In this document: positions 44,069 to 53,600 of the stretch, piece after piece | How positions within the stretch are numbered: the first letter of the stretch is position 1 | How the letters are laid out: every line of letters starts with the position of its first letter | Source of the DNA: Arcicella lustrica | GTDB taxonomy: Bacteria; Bacteroidota; Bacteroidia; Cytophagales; Spirosomataceae | DNA length: 64,000 nt | Reading direction: 5' to 3' | Assembly: GCF_034930985.1 (NCBI RefSeq) | Contig: NZ_JAYGIM010000007.1 | Span: forward strand, 186,001-250,000 | Notes under the pieces: model-generated | Told to the model about the DNA's origin: nothing | Database searches by the model: none | What the model saw: the letters and a program-made list of their open reading frames with translations, nothing else | Translations under genes and position numbers: made by a program

Positions 44069-44099
44069 CTTTGCTCTTTAAAAATCACTAAAAATCAGC

Positions 44100-45524
44100 A
44101 TGACTTTTTCAGTAAAAACAACCCAGAAGAAACGTTTAGCAGATACCATTACGCCCGTTGGAATCTTTCTGAAATTGCGTAATAAGTTCAAAAATTCGGT
44201 TATCCTAGAAAGTGCCGATTATCACGGAAAAGAACATGGCTATAGCCATATCGCCTGCGACCCAGTGGCGAGTATTGTTATCGATAAAGATGTCGTAACG
44301 CAGACTTTTCCCGATGGAACTACCGAAACTTTTACATTGGCACATCGCAAAGATGCCGTAAAAGCTTTAATGGATTTCGCCAAACGCTTTGAGTGGGAAC
44401 GTCAGCCTGATTATGCTCCGATGGCAAACGGAATGTTTGGTCATATCGCTTATGATGCCGTTGAATATTTTGAAGACATTGAAATTCAGGAGAAAAACGA
44501 AAACACAGAAATGCCTTCTATCATTTATCATGTGTATCGTTATGTGATTGCCATCAATCATTTCAAAGATGAATTGTACTTGTATGAGCATCAATATACT
44601 GGAGAAAAAGAAAAAGAGGCAGACAAAGTAAAAGGCTTAGAAGTACTTGAGATGTTGTTGGATATGCCACATTATGCAACGAAATCATTCAAATTGACGG
44701 GCGATGAAACGACCAATTATACGGATGATGAAATGCGTGTGATTATTCAGGAATGTATCAAACACTGTTTGCGTGGCGATGTTTTCCAGATTGTACCTTC
44801 TCGTCGTTTTAGTCGTACTTTCGAAGGCGATGATTTCCAAGTATATCGTGCCTTACGGTCTATCAATCCATCGCCTTATATGTTCTATTTTGATTACGAA
44901 AATTATAGAATATTTGGAGCTTCGCCCGAAAAACAAATCGGTATCAAAAATGGAATGGCTGAAATTCACCCCATTGCAGGTACTTTTAGAAGAACTGGCG
45001 ATGATGAAAAAGATGCAGAATTGGCTCGCCAATTATTAGCCGACCCCAAAGAATCAGCCGAACACGTGATGTTAGTTGACTTAGCCAGAAACGATTTATC
45101 AAGAAGTTCGGATGTGGTAAAAGTAGAGACTTTCAAAGAGGTACAGTTTTATTCACACGTGATTCACTTGGTTTCTAAAGTAACAGGCAAAATGACTGTA
45201 GGAACGAATCCATTGCAATTGGTGGCAGATACTTTCCCTGCGGGAACGCTTTCGGGGTCGCCAAAACATAATGCAATGAGTATCATCAACCGTTTAGAAA
45301 ACGTAAATCGCCACATTTACGGCGGAGCGATTGGCTATATGGATTTTGTCGGAAACTTTAATCATGCCATTGCAATTCGTACTTTTATGAGTAAAAATAA
45401 TACGCTTTATTACCAAGCAGGTATGGGCGTAGTAGCCAAATCGGTGATTGAAAACGAAATGCAAGAAATCAAATTGAAATTAGGTGCTTTAAGAAAAGCC
45501 TTGGATATGGCAGAAAGCATTTAG
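44100..45524 (+). CDS. trpE: Anthranilate synthase component I
   Basis: 474 aa. It makes anthranilate from chorismate, using ammonia from TrpG. The chorismate-binding domain is clear: VFQIVPSRRFSRTF, PSPYMFYFDYENYRIFGASPE, IHPIAGTFRRTGDDEKD, DLARNDLSRSSDVVKVE, PAGTLSGSPKHNAM, GGAIGYMDF and YQAGMGVVAKS. The N-terminal feedback-site element appears as SVILESADYHG (LLES-like), so tryptophan inhibition is likely. First structural gene of the operon, directly behind the attenuator. Confidence 0.96.
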   Translation: MTFSVKTTQKKRLADTITPVGIFLKLRNKFKNSVILESADYHGKEHGYSHIACDPVASIVIDKDVVTQTFPDGTTETFTLAHRKDAVKALMDFAKRFEWERQPDYAPMANGMFGHIAYDAVEYFEDIEIQEKNENTEMPSIIYHVYRYVIAINHFKDELYLYEHQYTGEKEKEADKVKGLEVLEMLLDMPHYATKSFKLTGDETTNYTDDEMRVIIQECIKHCLRGDVFQIVPSRRFSRTFEGDDFQVYRALRSINPSPYMFYFDYENYRIFGASPEKQIGIKNGMAEIHPIAGTFRRTGDDEKDAELARQLLADPKESAEHVMLVDLARNDLSRSSDVVKVETFKEVQFYSHVIHLVSKVTGKMTVGTNPLQLVADTFPAGTLSGSPKHNAMSIINRLENVNRHIYGGAIGYMDFVGNFNHAIAIRTFMSKNNTLYYQAGMGVVAKSVIENEMQEIKLKLGALRKALDMAESI

Positions 45525-45528
45525 CCGA

Positions 45529-45626
45529 TAGCTATCAGCTTTGAGCTGAAAATTATCATCATTCTGTCAAATTAAAATATAAATGATTAATAAAGCTCAA
45601 GGCTCATTGCTCAAAGCTGACAGCTA
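45529..45626. repeat. Inverted 18-bp 'tagctatcagctttgagc' repeat between trpE and trpG
   Basis: TAGCTATCAGCTTTGAGC at 45529-45546 is matched inverted by GCTCAAAGCTGACAGCTA at 45609-45626 (17 of 18 positions). It fills almost the whole 111-bp trpE-trpG gap, and belongs to the same family as 15543, 22873 and 63551. Confidence 0.8.
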
Positions 45627-45635
45627 GATACAACC

Positions 45636-46202
45636 ATGAAAATATTAGTCCTTGATAATTACGATTCATTCGTGTATAATTTAGTCTATATCTTGAAAGA
45701 TTTAGGCAATGAAGTGGATGTATTCCGCAACGATAAAATCTCATTAGAGGCCGTAGGCAAGTATGATAAAATCTTGCTTTCGCCCGGTCCTGGAATTCCA
45801 GAAGAAGCAGGTATTTTATTAGATGTAATTCGTGAGTATGCCCCTACGAAATCTATCTTTGGAGTATGTCTGGGTCACCAAGCCATTGGCGAAGCCTTCG
45901 GAGCAAAATTGCACAACATGGGCGATGTATTACATGGAGTAACAACCAAATGTATCATCACTGACCCAACAGAAGTACTTTTCCAAGGCGTGCCGAATGA
46001 AGTAAACGTTTGTCGCTATCACTCATGGACAGTCGTAAAAGATACCATGCCCGCAGAATTAAAAGTAACTGCTCTCGACGAACAAGGTTACGTAATGGCA
46101 GAAGCACATAGTAAATATGATGTAAGAGGTGTTCAGTTTCACCCAGAAGCGTATTTAACAGAGTACGGTGTGAAAATGGTAGAAAACTGGGTGAAAATCT
46201 AG
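45636..46202 (+). CDS. trpG: Anthranilate synthase component II (glutamine amidotransferase)
   Basis: 188 aa class I glutamine amidotransferase. Starts KILVLDNYDSFVYNLVYIL; nucleophile Cys in GVCLGHQAIGEAFG; catalytic His/Glu in VQFHPEAYLTEYG. It hydrolyses glutamine and passes ammonia to TrpE. HPEA replaces the commoner HPES, which does not touch the catalytic pair. Separated from trpE by a palindromic repeat, from trpD by 32 bp. Confidence 0.95.
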   Translation: MKILVLDNYDSFVYNLVYILKDLGNEVDVFRNDKISLEAVGKYDKILLSPGPGIPEEAGILLDVIREYAPTKSIFGVCLGHQAIGEAFGAKLHNMGDVLHGVTTKCIITDPTEVLFQGVPNEVNVCRYHSWTVVKDTMPAELKVTALDEQGYVMAEAHSKYDVRGVQFHPEAYLTEYGVKMVENWVKI

Positions 46203-46234
46203 TAAAACAAAAACGCTACTTACCGAACACGAAA

Positions 46235-47221
46235 ATGAAAAAATACTTACAAAAAAGAACAGAAGGCAATGCCCTAACGCAAGAAGAAGCCCAAGCAGCC
46301 TTGAGAATCATTGCCAGAGGCGAAGCCAATAACAGTCATATTGCGGCATTTCTAACAACTTACATGATGAAGCCCATCACGACGGAAGAATTGGCAGGTT
46401 TCAGAGATGCCATGTTGGAATTAGCCTTAACGATAGACCTTTCTGCCTACGATCCAATGGATGTTTGCGGAACGGGTGGAGACGGAAAAGATACTTTTAA
46501 TATTTCAACGACAGCTTCTTTTGTGGTAGCAGGTGCTGGTCAGGCAGTTGCTAAACATGGAAATCATGGCGTATCTTCGTCGGTTGGTTCTTCAACTGTG
46601 TTGGAGTACTTGGGCGTGAAATTTAGTAATGATGCGGCTTATCTTCGTCAAAAAATAGAAACTTCGGGTATTTGTTTTTTACATGCTCCATTGTTTCACC
46701 CAGCAATGCGTTTTGTGGGTCCAATTCGTAAAGAATTAGGCATGAAAACCTTTTTCAATATGCTTGGTCCAATCTTAAATCCAGCTTTGGTGCAAAAGCA
46801 AATCACTGGAGTTTATAATTTAGACGTTTTGAAACTTTATGGCGAGCTGTTGCAGAAATCGTATAAGCATTTTGGCGTAGTGTACGCTTTAGACGGCTAC
46901 GACGAAATTTCTCTTACTTCTGATTTTAAATTGATTACCATAAAAGGAGAAGAAACGTACTCGCCCGAACAATTAGGTTTCACAAGATGTAAGCAAGAAG
47001 ATTTACACGGAGGGAATACGGTTGAAGAATCAGCGAAAATATTAATCAATATTCTTGAAAACAAAGGAACGCAAGCCCAAACTCAAGCCGTTTTAGCGAA
47101 TGCAGCTGTGGCATTGTATTGTGCCGACGATACTTTAAGTTTGTCGGATGCCGTATTGAAAGCCAAAGAGTCTTTAGAAAGTGGCAAGGCTTTGGCAGGT
47201 TTTAAGCAATTTATTCAGTAA
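46235..47221 (+). CDS. trpD: Anthranilate phosphoribosyltransferase
   Basis: 328 aa. It transfers phosphoribose from PRPP to anthranilate. Glycine-rich PRPP loop MDVCGTGGDGKDTFNIST, KHGNHGVSSSVGSSTVLEYLG, FLHAPLFHPAMRFVGPIRKELG and TFFNMLGPILNPA are the family blocks. N-terminal helical domain with LTQEEAQAALRII. trpC follows after 15 bp. Confidence 0.96.
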   Translation: MKKYLQKRTEGNALTQEEAQAALRIIARGEANNSHIAAFLTTYMMKPITTEELAGFRDAMLELALTIDLSAYDPMDVCGTGGDGKDTFNISTTASFVVAGAGQAVAKHGNHGVSSSVGSSTVLEYLGVKFSNDAAYLRQKIETSGICFLHAPLFHPAMRFVGPIRKELGMKTFFNMLGPILNPALVQKQITGVYNLDVLKLYGELLQKSYKHFGVVYALDGYDEISLTSDFKLITIKGEETYSPEQLGFTRCKQEDLHGGNTVEESAKILINILENKGTQAQTQAVLANAAVALYCADDTLSLSDAVLKAKESLESGKALAGFKQFIQ

Positions 47222-47236
47222 AATACTCAAAGAGAA

Positions 47237-48031
47237 ATGACAATTTTAGATAAAATCATTGCCCATAAAGCACAAGAAGTAGCTCAAAGTAAAGAAAAAG
47301 TTTCTGTTCAAGAATTAGAAAAAAGTGGCTTTTTTGCTAAAACTAATAATTCACTAAAGACAAGTTTACTGAATCCTGCTTCTTCTGGAATCATTGCTGA
47401 ATTTAAAAGAAAATCGCCTTCAAAAGGCATCATCAACGGAAATGTGACGGTAGAAGAAGTAACCGCTGGTTATGTAAAAGCTGGTGCGGCTTGCCTTTCG
47501 GTATTAACAGATTTTGAATTCTTTGGTGGTTCTAGTGAAGATTTTTTAAAGGCTCGTCGCACGAATCCAACAATTCCGATGATTCGTAAAGATTTTATGA
47601 TTGATGAGTACCAAATCATCGAAGCGAAATCTTTGGGAGCAGACGTAATTTTATTGATTGCGGCAAATTTAACACCACAGCGCATCAAAGATTTAGGTAA
47701 GCTGACGAAAGAATTAGGTATGGAGACGCTTTTAGAAATCCATGACGAAGAAGAATTAAATCGTAGTTTGAATCAGTACATTGACGTTGTGGGCGTGAAC
47801 AATCGTAACTTGAAAAACTTTGCTGAACAAAATGTAAATGCTTCTTTGGAATTAGCAGAGAAAATTCCAGCAGAATGTATCAAGATTTCAGAAAGCTGTA
47901 TTTCAGAAGCGGCAACTATTAAATTATTGAAATCAGTTGGCTATAAAGGCTTTTTAATTGGCGAAACCTTTATGAAAACCGAAAACCCTGCGGAAGCTTT
48001 GAAGAATTTTATTGATGAAGTAAGTAAGTAA
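47237..48031 (+). CDS. trpC: Indole-3-glycerol-phosphate synthase
   Basis: 264 aa TIM barrel. Begins TILDKIIAHKAQEVAQSKE; active-site segments IIAEFKRKSPSKGIIN (catalytic Lys), LSVLTDFEFFGGS, MIRKDFMIDEYQIIEAKSLGAD, VGVNNRNLKNF, ISESCISEA and FLIGETFM. Last gene of the cluster; a perfect terminator follows. trpF, trpB and trpA are not present here, so the pathway must be finished by genes elsewhere. Confidence 0.95.
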   Translation: MTILDKIIAHKAQEVAQSKEKVSVQELEKSGFFAKTNNSLKTSLLNPASSGIIAEFKRKSPSKGIINGNVTVEEVTAGYVKAGAACLSVLTDFEFFGGSSEDFLKARRTNPTIPMIRKDFMIDEYQIIEAKSLGADVILLIAANLTPQRIKDLGKLTKELGMETLLEIHDEEELNRSLNQYIDVVGVNNRNLKNFAEQNVNASLELAEKIPAECIKISESCISEAATIKLLKSVGYKGFLIGETFMKTENPAEALKNFIDEVSK

Positions 48032-48040
48032 AAGCACATA

Positions 48041-48077
48041 AAAAAGCCCTTGAATCATACGGTTCAAGGGCTTTTTT
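48041..48077. terminator. Terminator between trpC and ruvB
   Basis: AAAAAGCCCTTGAA/TTCAAGGGCTTTTT, 14-bp perfect stem, loop of 8 nt; bidirectional, between convergent genes. The ruvB stop codon comes four bases later. Confidence 0.92.
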
Positions 48078-48080
48078 ACT

Positions 48081-49106
48081 TTAAAACAACTCTCCGTTCC
48101 GATACTTTGGAACAATTCCTAAATGAACGTAGGCACGTTCTGTGGCTTCTCGTCCACGAGAAGTACGCTTTAAAAATCCTTCCTGAATCAAGAAAGGTTC
48201 ATATACTTCTTCAATCGTTTCTGCTTCTTCGCCACAAGCTGTTGCAATCGTTGATAAACCCACAGGTCCACCTTTGAATTTCTCTACAATGGTCGTAAGA
48301 ATACGAATATCCATTTCGTCTAATCCATTTTGATCAACATCTAAAGCCAACAAAGCCATTTCTGCAATTTCGATTGTGATGACTCCTTTTCCTTTTACTT
48401 GTGCAAAATCACGAGTTCTTCGCAAAAGATTGTTGGCAATACGAGGCGTTCCTCTACTTCGACGTGCAATTTCAAAAGCGCCTGCTTCGTCAATTGGCGT
48501 GTTCAAAATTTGTGCCGAACGTTTTACAATACTTGTCAACAATTTTGCATCATAATATTCCAATCGACAATTAATCCCAAATCTCGCTCTTAAAGGCGAA
48601 GTCAGCATTCCCGCACGAGTAGTTGCACCAATCAAAGTAAATGGATTCAATGAAATTTGTACACTTCGGGCGTTTGGACCCGAATCTAACAAAATATCAA
48701 TTTTATAATCCTCCATTGCCGAATACAAATACTCTTCAACGATGGGGTTCAATCTGTGAATTTCATCAATAAACAACACATCAAAAGGCTGTAAGTTCGT
48801 AAGTAAACCTGCCAAATCAGAAGGTTTATCCAGTACTGGGCCAGAAGTAATTTTGATATTTGCCTTTAATTCATTGGCTACAATGTTTGAAAGCGTGGTT
48901 TTTCCTAAACCTGGAGGGCCGTGCAAAAGTACATGGTCAAGTGCTTCCTCACGTAACCTTGCCGCCGTTACAAATACTTGTAAGTTTTCTAGTACTTTGT
49001 CTTGCCCTGCAAAATCATCGAAAGAGAGCGGTCTGAGCGCTCTTTCGATTTCCTTTTCTACGGGAGAAAGCGTTTCTTTATTTCCTTTTAAATAATCTTC
49101 TCGCAT
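48081..49106 (-). CDS. ruvB: Holliday junction branch-migration ATPase RuvB
   Basis: 341 aa. AAA+ motor of the RuvAB complex. RPLSFDDFAGQDKVLENLQVF at the start, Walker A LHGPPGLGKTTLSNI, Walker B VLFIDEIHRLNPIVEEYLY, sensor 1 LIGATTRAGML, RSRGTPRIANNLLRR, and the C-terminal winged helix (EPFLIQEGFLKRTSRGREATE). Normal length. Single gene. Confidence 0.97.
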   Translation of the reverse strand: MREDYLKGNKETLSPVEKEIERALRPLSFDDFAGQDKVLENLQVFVTAARLREEALDHVLLHGPPGLGKTTLSNIVANELKANIKITSGPVLDKPSDLAGLLTNLQPFDVLFIDEIHRLNPIVEEYLYSAMEDYKIDILLDSGPNARSVQISLNPFTLIGATTRAGMLTSPLRARFGINCRLEYYDAKLLTSIVKRSAQILNTPIDEAGAFEIARRSRGTPRIANNLLRRTRDFAQVKGKGVITIEIAEMALLALDVDQNGLDEMDIRILTTIVEKFKGGPVGLSTIATACGEEAETIEEVYEPFLIQEGFLKRTSRGREATERAYVHLGIVPKYRNGELF

Positions 49107-49340
49107 ATTTTGATGAAAATTAACTGAAAAGCGGAATTTGTATCAAATCCTTATTCAATATCATTTCTTTTTGATTCGTTCTGAGTGTTCAAAAATACGC
49201 CATTTTCTAGTCTGATAAAAACATTCTGAAAAGGCTTTCGCTTTTAACATTTCTACAACATTATATTTAGAAATTTTGCTTTAATTTGTACAATTAATTC
49301 TCAATAAAAAACTATTAAACCATTAAATATCTAACCAACT

Positions 49341-50045
49341 ATGAATTCAGCGCTATTAGGCGAGTTTGTCGGCACAGCAGTATTAATCTTTTTAGGCAAT
49401 GGCGTGGTTGCTACAGTATTATTAAAAGGCTCAAAGGGTGAAAACGGTGGTTGGATTGCCATCACAGCAGGTTGGGCTTTTGCCGTTACGATGGGTATTT
49501 TTGTTTCTACCAAATTTGGAAGCCCCGCAGCACATTTAAATCCAGCAGTTACTATTGCCGAAGCTGTAAAGTCAGGAGACTGGTCAAACGCTTTAGGATT
49601 TATCATTGCTCAAATTTTGGGAGCAGCACTCGGAGGAACGCTAGTTTGGTTGCAATATTTGCCACATTGGGCAATTACAGAAGACAAAGGGCTAAAATTG
49701 GCGTGTTTTAGTACTGCGCCTGCCATCAGAAATCCTTTTTCCAATGTACTTGCCGAATTACTTGCCACTGCGATTGCCATTATTGCATTAGGTTCATTTG
49801 GGAGTATTGAAACAGGTTTAGGACCTTTTGTTGTTGGTATTTTAGTTTGGTCTGTTGGGCTTTCTTTGGGCGGAGCAACAGGTTATGCCATTAATCCTGC
49901 GAGAGATTTAGGTCCACGCATTGCTCATTTCATTTTGCCAATAGCAGGTAAAGGTACTTCAGACTGGTCTTATGCGTGGGTTCCAGTAGTTGGTCCTATT
50001 TTAGGGGCAGTTTTAGGAGCGTTAGTGCTAAATGCTATCCAGTAA
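49341..50045 (+). CDS. MIP-family channel (glycerol facilitator / aquaporin)
   Basis: 234 aa, six membrane helices plus two half-helices. Both Asn-Pro-Ala boxes are present: AAHLNPAVTIAEA and YAINPARDLGPRIAH. NPARD (with Asp) in the second box is the glyceroporin (GlpF) form, so glycerol or another small polyol is more likely than water only. No glycerol kinase gene lies next to it. Single gene followed by a terminator at 50135. Confidence 0.9.
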   Translation: MNSALLGEFVGTAVLIFLGNGVVATVLLKGSKGENGGWIAITAGWAFAVTMGIFVSTKFGSPAAHLNPAVTIAEAVKSGDWSNALGFIIAQILGAALGGTLVWLQYLPHWAITEDKGLKLACFSTAPAIRNPFSNVLAELLATAIAIIALGSFGSIETGLGPFVVGILVWSVGLSLGGATGYAINPARDLGPRIAHFILPIAGKGTSDWSYAWVPVVGPILGAVLGALVLNAIQ

Positions 50046-50427
50046 AATCAAAATATAATTGCTTTATAATGTTGAGTTTTGAAATTAGATTTTAACAAGT
50101 TGAGACAATTTGTTATTTAGAAGCAGTTTTAATAAGATAAAATCTTGATAAGTTAGTAGATAGCTAAATCAAAATTTTATCTTTTTTTGTGTCCTTATAC
50201 TTTAGTTTTGTTCAAGATTCATAAAAAAGTACTAACTTACTGTATAAAATTTTCTATAGAAATACTACATCATATATCTTGCGTATTCAAATGAAAATTT
50301 GTTTGGGTTCAATATCACTTTCAGTATTTGTTCCCTGTTTACAACATAATCAACAGATATTCTTTGAAAGTAAATAATCTTTGTCGCCTAAAGATTGTTT
50401 TACTCCAGTCTCTATAAAAGGAAAACG
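50046..50427. other. Intergenic region between MIP channel and first hybrid kinase
   Basis: 382 bp, no ORF. Terminator at 50135-50188. A TAGTTTTG at 50203-50210 looks like a -7 box but I see no well-spaced partner; otherwise nothing to call. Confidence 0.6.
50135..50188 (+). terminator. Terminator after the MIP channel gene
   Basis: AGATAAAAT-c-TTGAT (50135-50149) pairs with ATCAA-a-ATTTTATCT (50168-50182), followed by TTTTTT. Confidence 0.8.
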
Positions 50428-53262
50428 ATGTTAAAAAAAGAAGTACAAAGCAACGCTATTAAAGGGATTTCTTTTGAGGATGGCTTTAGCCGTCTTACAA
50501 ATTTGGCATCTTTACTTTGCGACGTCCCTCTGACATATATTTCTCTTTTAGACGAAAAATCACAATGGATTACAACAATTCCAGTGATTGAAGATCAACC
50601 ATTCGTTTCAAATCTATCATTACTTACTCAGGAAGTAGTCAATTCAAAATCATTCATTATTCTTGACGATATTTCAAGAGAGCAAACTTCCAATTCTTAT
50701 CTTTCTTTCTTTTCAGAACTTTCATTTCGTTTTTATGCAGGATTTCCTTTGGTCAATCCCGAAGGAAAAACTATTGGCGTACTTTCATTATTAGGAAATG
50801 AAGCCAAAACACTAAAAACTAAAGAAATCAATGCTTTAGAAAATGTAGTTGCTGAAATTGCTGATAAACTTTCTGCTAAAAAAGCATTAAAAGCCTTTGT
50901 AAAAGACTTTAACAAATTACAAGAAATAACAGTAAGTGTATCAAGATTTACTGAAATGTTAGAGGAAATCAACAGTGTGGCTCGTGTTGGTGGATGGGAA
51001 ATAGATTTAGTAAAGAAAACTTTTTTTTGGTCGGATGTCACTCGTGAATTACATGAAGTACCGAACGACTCTAATCCAAGTTTCAAAGAAGCCTTACATT
51101 TTTTCAGAGATGGAAAAAGTAGAAAGGCTGTTATAAGAGCAATTTTAAATGCCATAAAACTTGGAAAACCATTCGATATAGAAGTACAAATTATTACCTA
51201 TCAAGGACTCAAAAAATGGGTAAGAGTAACTGGAAAAACTACTTTTGAGCAACAAAAATGTGTACGGTTATATGGTACTTTTCAGGATATTCACGAGAAA
51301 AGAATCAAAGACAAACAGATTTCTTTAAGTGAAGAAAGGTTCAGACAAACTTTTGATAATGCAGCTACAGGGATGTTTATTGCCCAACTTGCTACAGGTA
51401 TTTTTATAGAAGTAAATGAAGCCTTTGCTAGCATTACTCAATACGATAAAACAGCACTTTTATCTTTAAGTCTTAGAGATTTAATTCATCCAGAAGACTT
51501 AAAAATGAGTGATGATTATTTTTTCAAATTATTATCAGGCGCATCATCAGTAATAACGGTTCAAAATCGCTACATCACCAAAAATAATACAGAGGTTTGG
51601 GTTGAATTGGTAGCAACCATCGTCAGAGACCATAAAGGCAAACCTTTAAATGTAATTGGGCAAGTACAAGATGTTACTGCTAAAAGAACTTGGGAACGGA
51701 AACTGTTATTAAGCGAAGAAAAGCACAGAGGTTTTTTTGAAAACTCACAAGGTTTGATGTGTACGCATGACCTTGAAGGGAATTTTCTAACAGTAAATCC
51801 TGCTGGAGCCGCTTTACTTGGTTATACAACCGAAGAGTTTTTATCAAAAAATCTTTTTGATATTACTCCTCAAAGAATACAAGATAAAATGACAAGTTAT
51901 CTTGAGGCGATTGCCAAATATGGTTCGTATAAAGGTTTGGTGAAAGTTGTTCATAAAAATGGTTCGTTTAGAACTTGGCTATCTAATAGTGTACTTTCTG
52001 AATTATTAGATGGTAGAAAGTATGTAATTGGCAATGCCGTCGATATGACAGAACGCATCAAGATGGAGCGGGAATTAATCAGTGCTAAAGTATTAGCTGA
52101 ACGAAATGCCCATGCTAAGGATGTGTTTTTGGCAAATATGAGCCATGAAATTCGCACACCAATGAATGCGATTACAGGTTTTGCCAATTTATTGAAAGAA
52201 ACTAAACTAGATTCTGAGCAAAAAGAGTTTGTATCAAACATTAATACTGCTGCCGAAAATCTGTTGGGAATTATTAATGATATTCTTGACCTTTCTAAAA
52301 TTGAGTCAGGACATTTGGTGATAGAATCTGTGCCTTTTAATCTGTATGAAGTTATCAAAAACATAAAATCGGTACTTACTTATAAGGCACTTGGTAAAAA
52401 CCTGGAGTTAGATTATCAAATTTCAGCAAGTATTCCTCATACGATATTAGGTGACCCAACACGCCTCACGCAGATTTTATTAAACCTTACCAATAATGCC
52501 ATTAAGTTTACAGAAGCAGGTTCTGTGAAAATTGTACTTGATTTACAAAGTGAGAATGAGGATGAGTACAATATCTTATTCAAGATTATTGATACTGGAG
52601 TTGGTATTCCACAAGATAAATTAATGGTTATTTTTGACCGTTTTGCACAGGCTAATTCAGATACTACCCGAAAGTTTGGTGGAACAGGTTTGGGTTTAAG
52701 TATTTCAAAATTATTGATAGAATTACAACAGGGGAACATTTTTGTAGAAAGTGAAGAGCACGTTGGTTCTACGTTTTACTTTAATTTATCCTTTAAAAAA
52801 GTAAAAGGAGAAATCATTCAAAAACAAGAAACGTATCTTTTACCAATCGACCCACATAAAAAAGTAAGAATATTATTAGCAGAAGACAATCCTTTAAATC
52901 AGAAGCTTGCCATGAAAGTATTAGAGCGATTTGGTTTTTTTCCAGAGCTTGCTGAAAATGGAAGAATAGCGGTATTGAAAGTACAAGAAAAACAATATGA
53001 TGTTATTCTGATGGATTTACAAATGCCTGAAATGGATGGCTATCAGGCAACACAATTTATCAGGAAAAAACTTGAAAATAATACACCAATCATTGCTTTA
53101 ACGGCGCATTCACTAATTGGGGAAAAAGAAAAATGTATGGCTGTTGGAATGAATGATTACATTACTAAACCTTTTTCACCTAAAGATTTGTTCAATAAAA
53201 TAGCGAGTTTTATCAACATACAAGTAGCTGAAAATTTACAAGTTGTAGAGGTTTTGAAGTAG
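50428..53262 (+). CDS. Hybrid sensor histidine kinase (GAF-PAS-PAS-PAS-HisKA-HATPase-REC)
   Basis: 944 aa from ATG 50428 (an in-frame 50395 start adds 11 residues without similarity). No membrane helix, so cytoplasmic sensing. Order: GAF-like domain (about 15-155, FEDGFSRLTNLASLLCDVPL), PAS (about 180-285), PAS (about 300-415), PAS (about 430-540), dimerisation/phosphoacceptor with His573 in NMSHEIRTPMNAI, ATPase with N box LNLTNNAIKFTE, DTGVGIP and GGTGLGLSI, receiver with Asp863 in VILMDLQMPEMDGY. No output domain and no HPt here. The next gene is a close paralogue that adds an HPt. Confidence 0.93.
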   Translation: MLKKEVQSNAIKGISFEDGFSRLTNLASLLCDVPLTYISLLDEKSQWITTIPVIEDQPFVSNLSLLTQEVVNSKSFIILDDISREQTSNSYLSFFSELSFRFYAGFPLVNPEGKTIGVLSLLGNEAKTLKTKEINALENVVAEIADKLSAKKALKAFVKDFNKLQEITVSVSRFTEMLEEINSVARVGGWEIDLVKKTFFWSDVTRELHEVPNDSNPSFKEALHFFRDGKSRKAVIRAILNAIKLGKPFDIEVQIITYQGLKKWVRVTGKTTFEQQKCVRLYGTFQDIHEKRIKDKQISLSEERFRQTFDNAATGMFIAQLATGIFIEVNEAFASITQYDKTALLSLSLRDLIHPEDLKMSDDYFFKLLSGASSVITVQNRYITKNNTEVWVELVATIVRDHKGKPLNVIGQVQDVTAKRTWERKLLLSEEKHRGFFENSQGLMCTHDLEGNFLTVNPAGAALLGYTTEEFLSKNLFDITPQRIQDKMTSYLEAIAKYGSYKGLVKVVHKNGSFRTWLSNSVLSELLDGRKYVIGNAVDMTERIKMERELISAKVLAERNAHAKDVFLANMSHEIRTPMNAITGFANLLKETKLDSEQKEFVSNINTAAENLLGIINDILDLSKIESGHLVIESVPFNLYEVIKNIKSVLTYKALGKNLELDYQISASIPHTILGDPTRLTQILLNLTNNAIKFTEAGSVKIVLDLQSENEDEYNILFKIIDTGVGIPQDKLMVIFDRFAQANSDTTRKFGGTGLGLSISKLLIELQQGNIFVESEEHVGSTFYFNLSFKKVKGEIIQKQETYLLPIDPHKKVRILLAEDNPLNQKLAMKVLERFGFFPELAENGRIAVLKVQEKQYDVILMDLQMPEMDGYQATQFIRKKLENNTPIIALTAHSLIGEKEKCMAVGMNDYITKPFSPKDLFNKIASFINIQVAENLQVVEVLK

Positions 53263-53600
53263 AAAAATGTAGCAAAAAGGCGATAGGTTTAATCCGAAAA
53301 AAATAAATTTATCTTTATATAATTTCGATTTTTTATATAATGCAAAAATTTAAATAAAGCAAATAGGTAAATGATAACATAATTCATAAGGAGTACAAAA
53401 ATAGCCACTTAATTAATATCAATTTGGGGAATGAAAACAATGATGAATGTTTTGTTTTTCAGAGTAAAAATCTTTGATAAATACTAAGTCATTGACTGGA
53501 ATTGTTATTACTTTTGAGTAATTGTTACTAAATTTTGATACTTGTTGATTTGTGAGATCCATAATTGGCGGCTCCTTATTTATTTTAATATACTTCAATC
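53263..53600. other. Intergenic region between the two hybrid kinases
   Basis: 338 bp, AT-rich, no ORF, no terminator-grade hairpin seen. The two kinase genes may therefore have separate promoters, but read-through cannot be excluded. Confidence 0.55.

Larger units (their letters stand above)
43254..44099. other. Intergenic region holding the 41-bp array and the trp leader
   Basis: 846 bp: ordinary AT-rich DNA to 43470, eight 41-bp repeats (43471-43798), then the trp promoter, leader peptide and attenuator, each listed separately. Confidence 0.85.
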
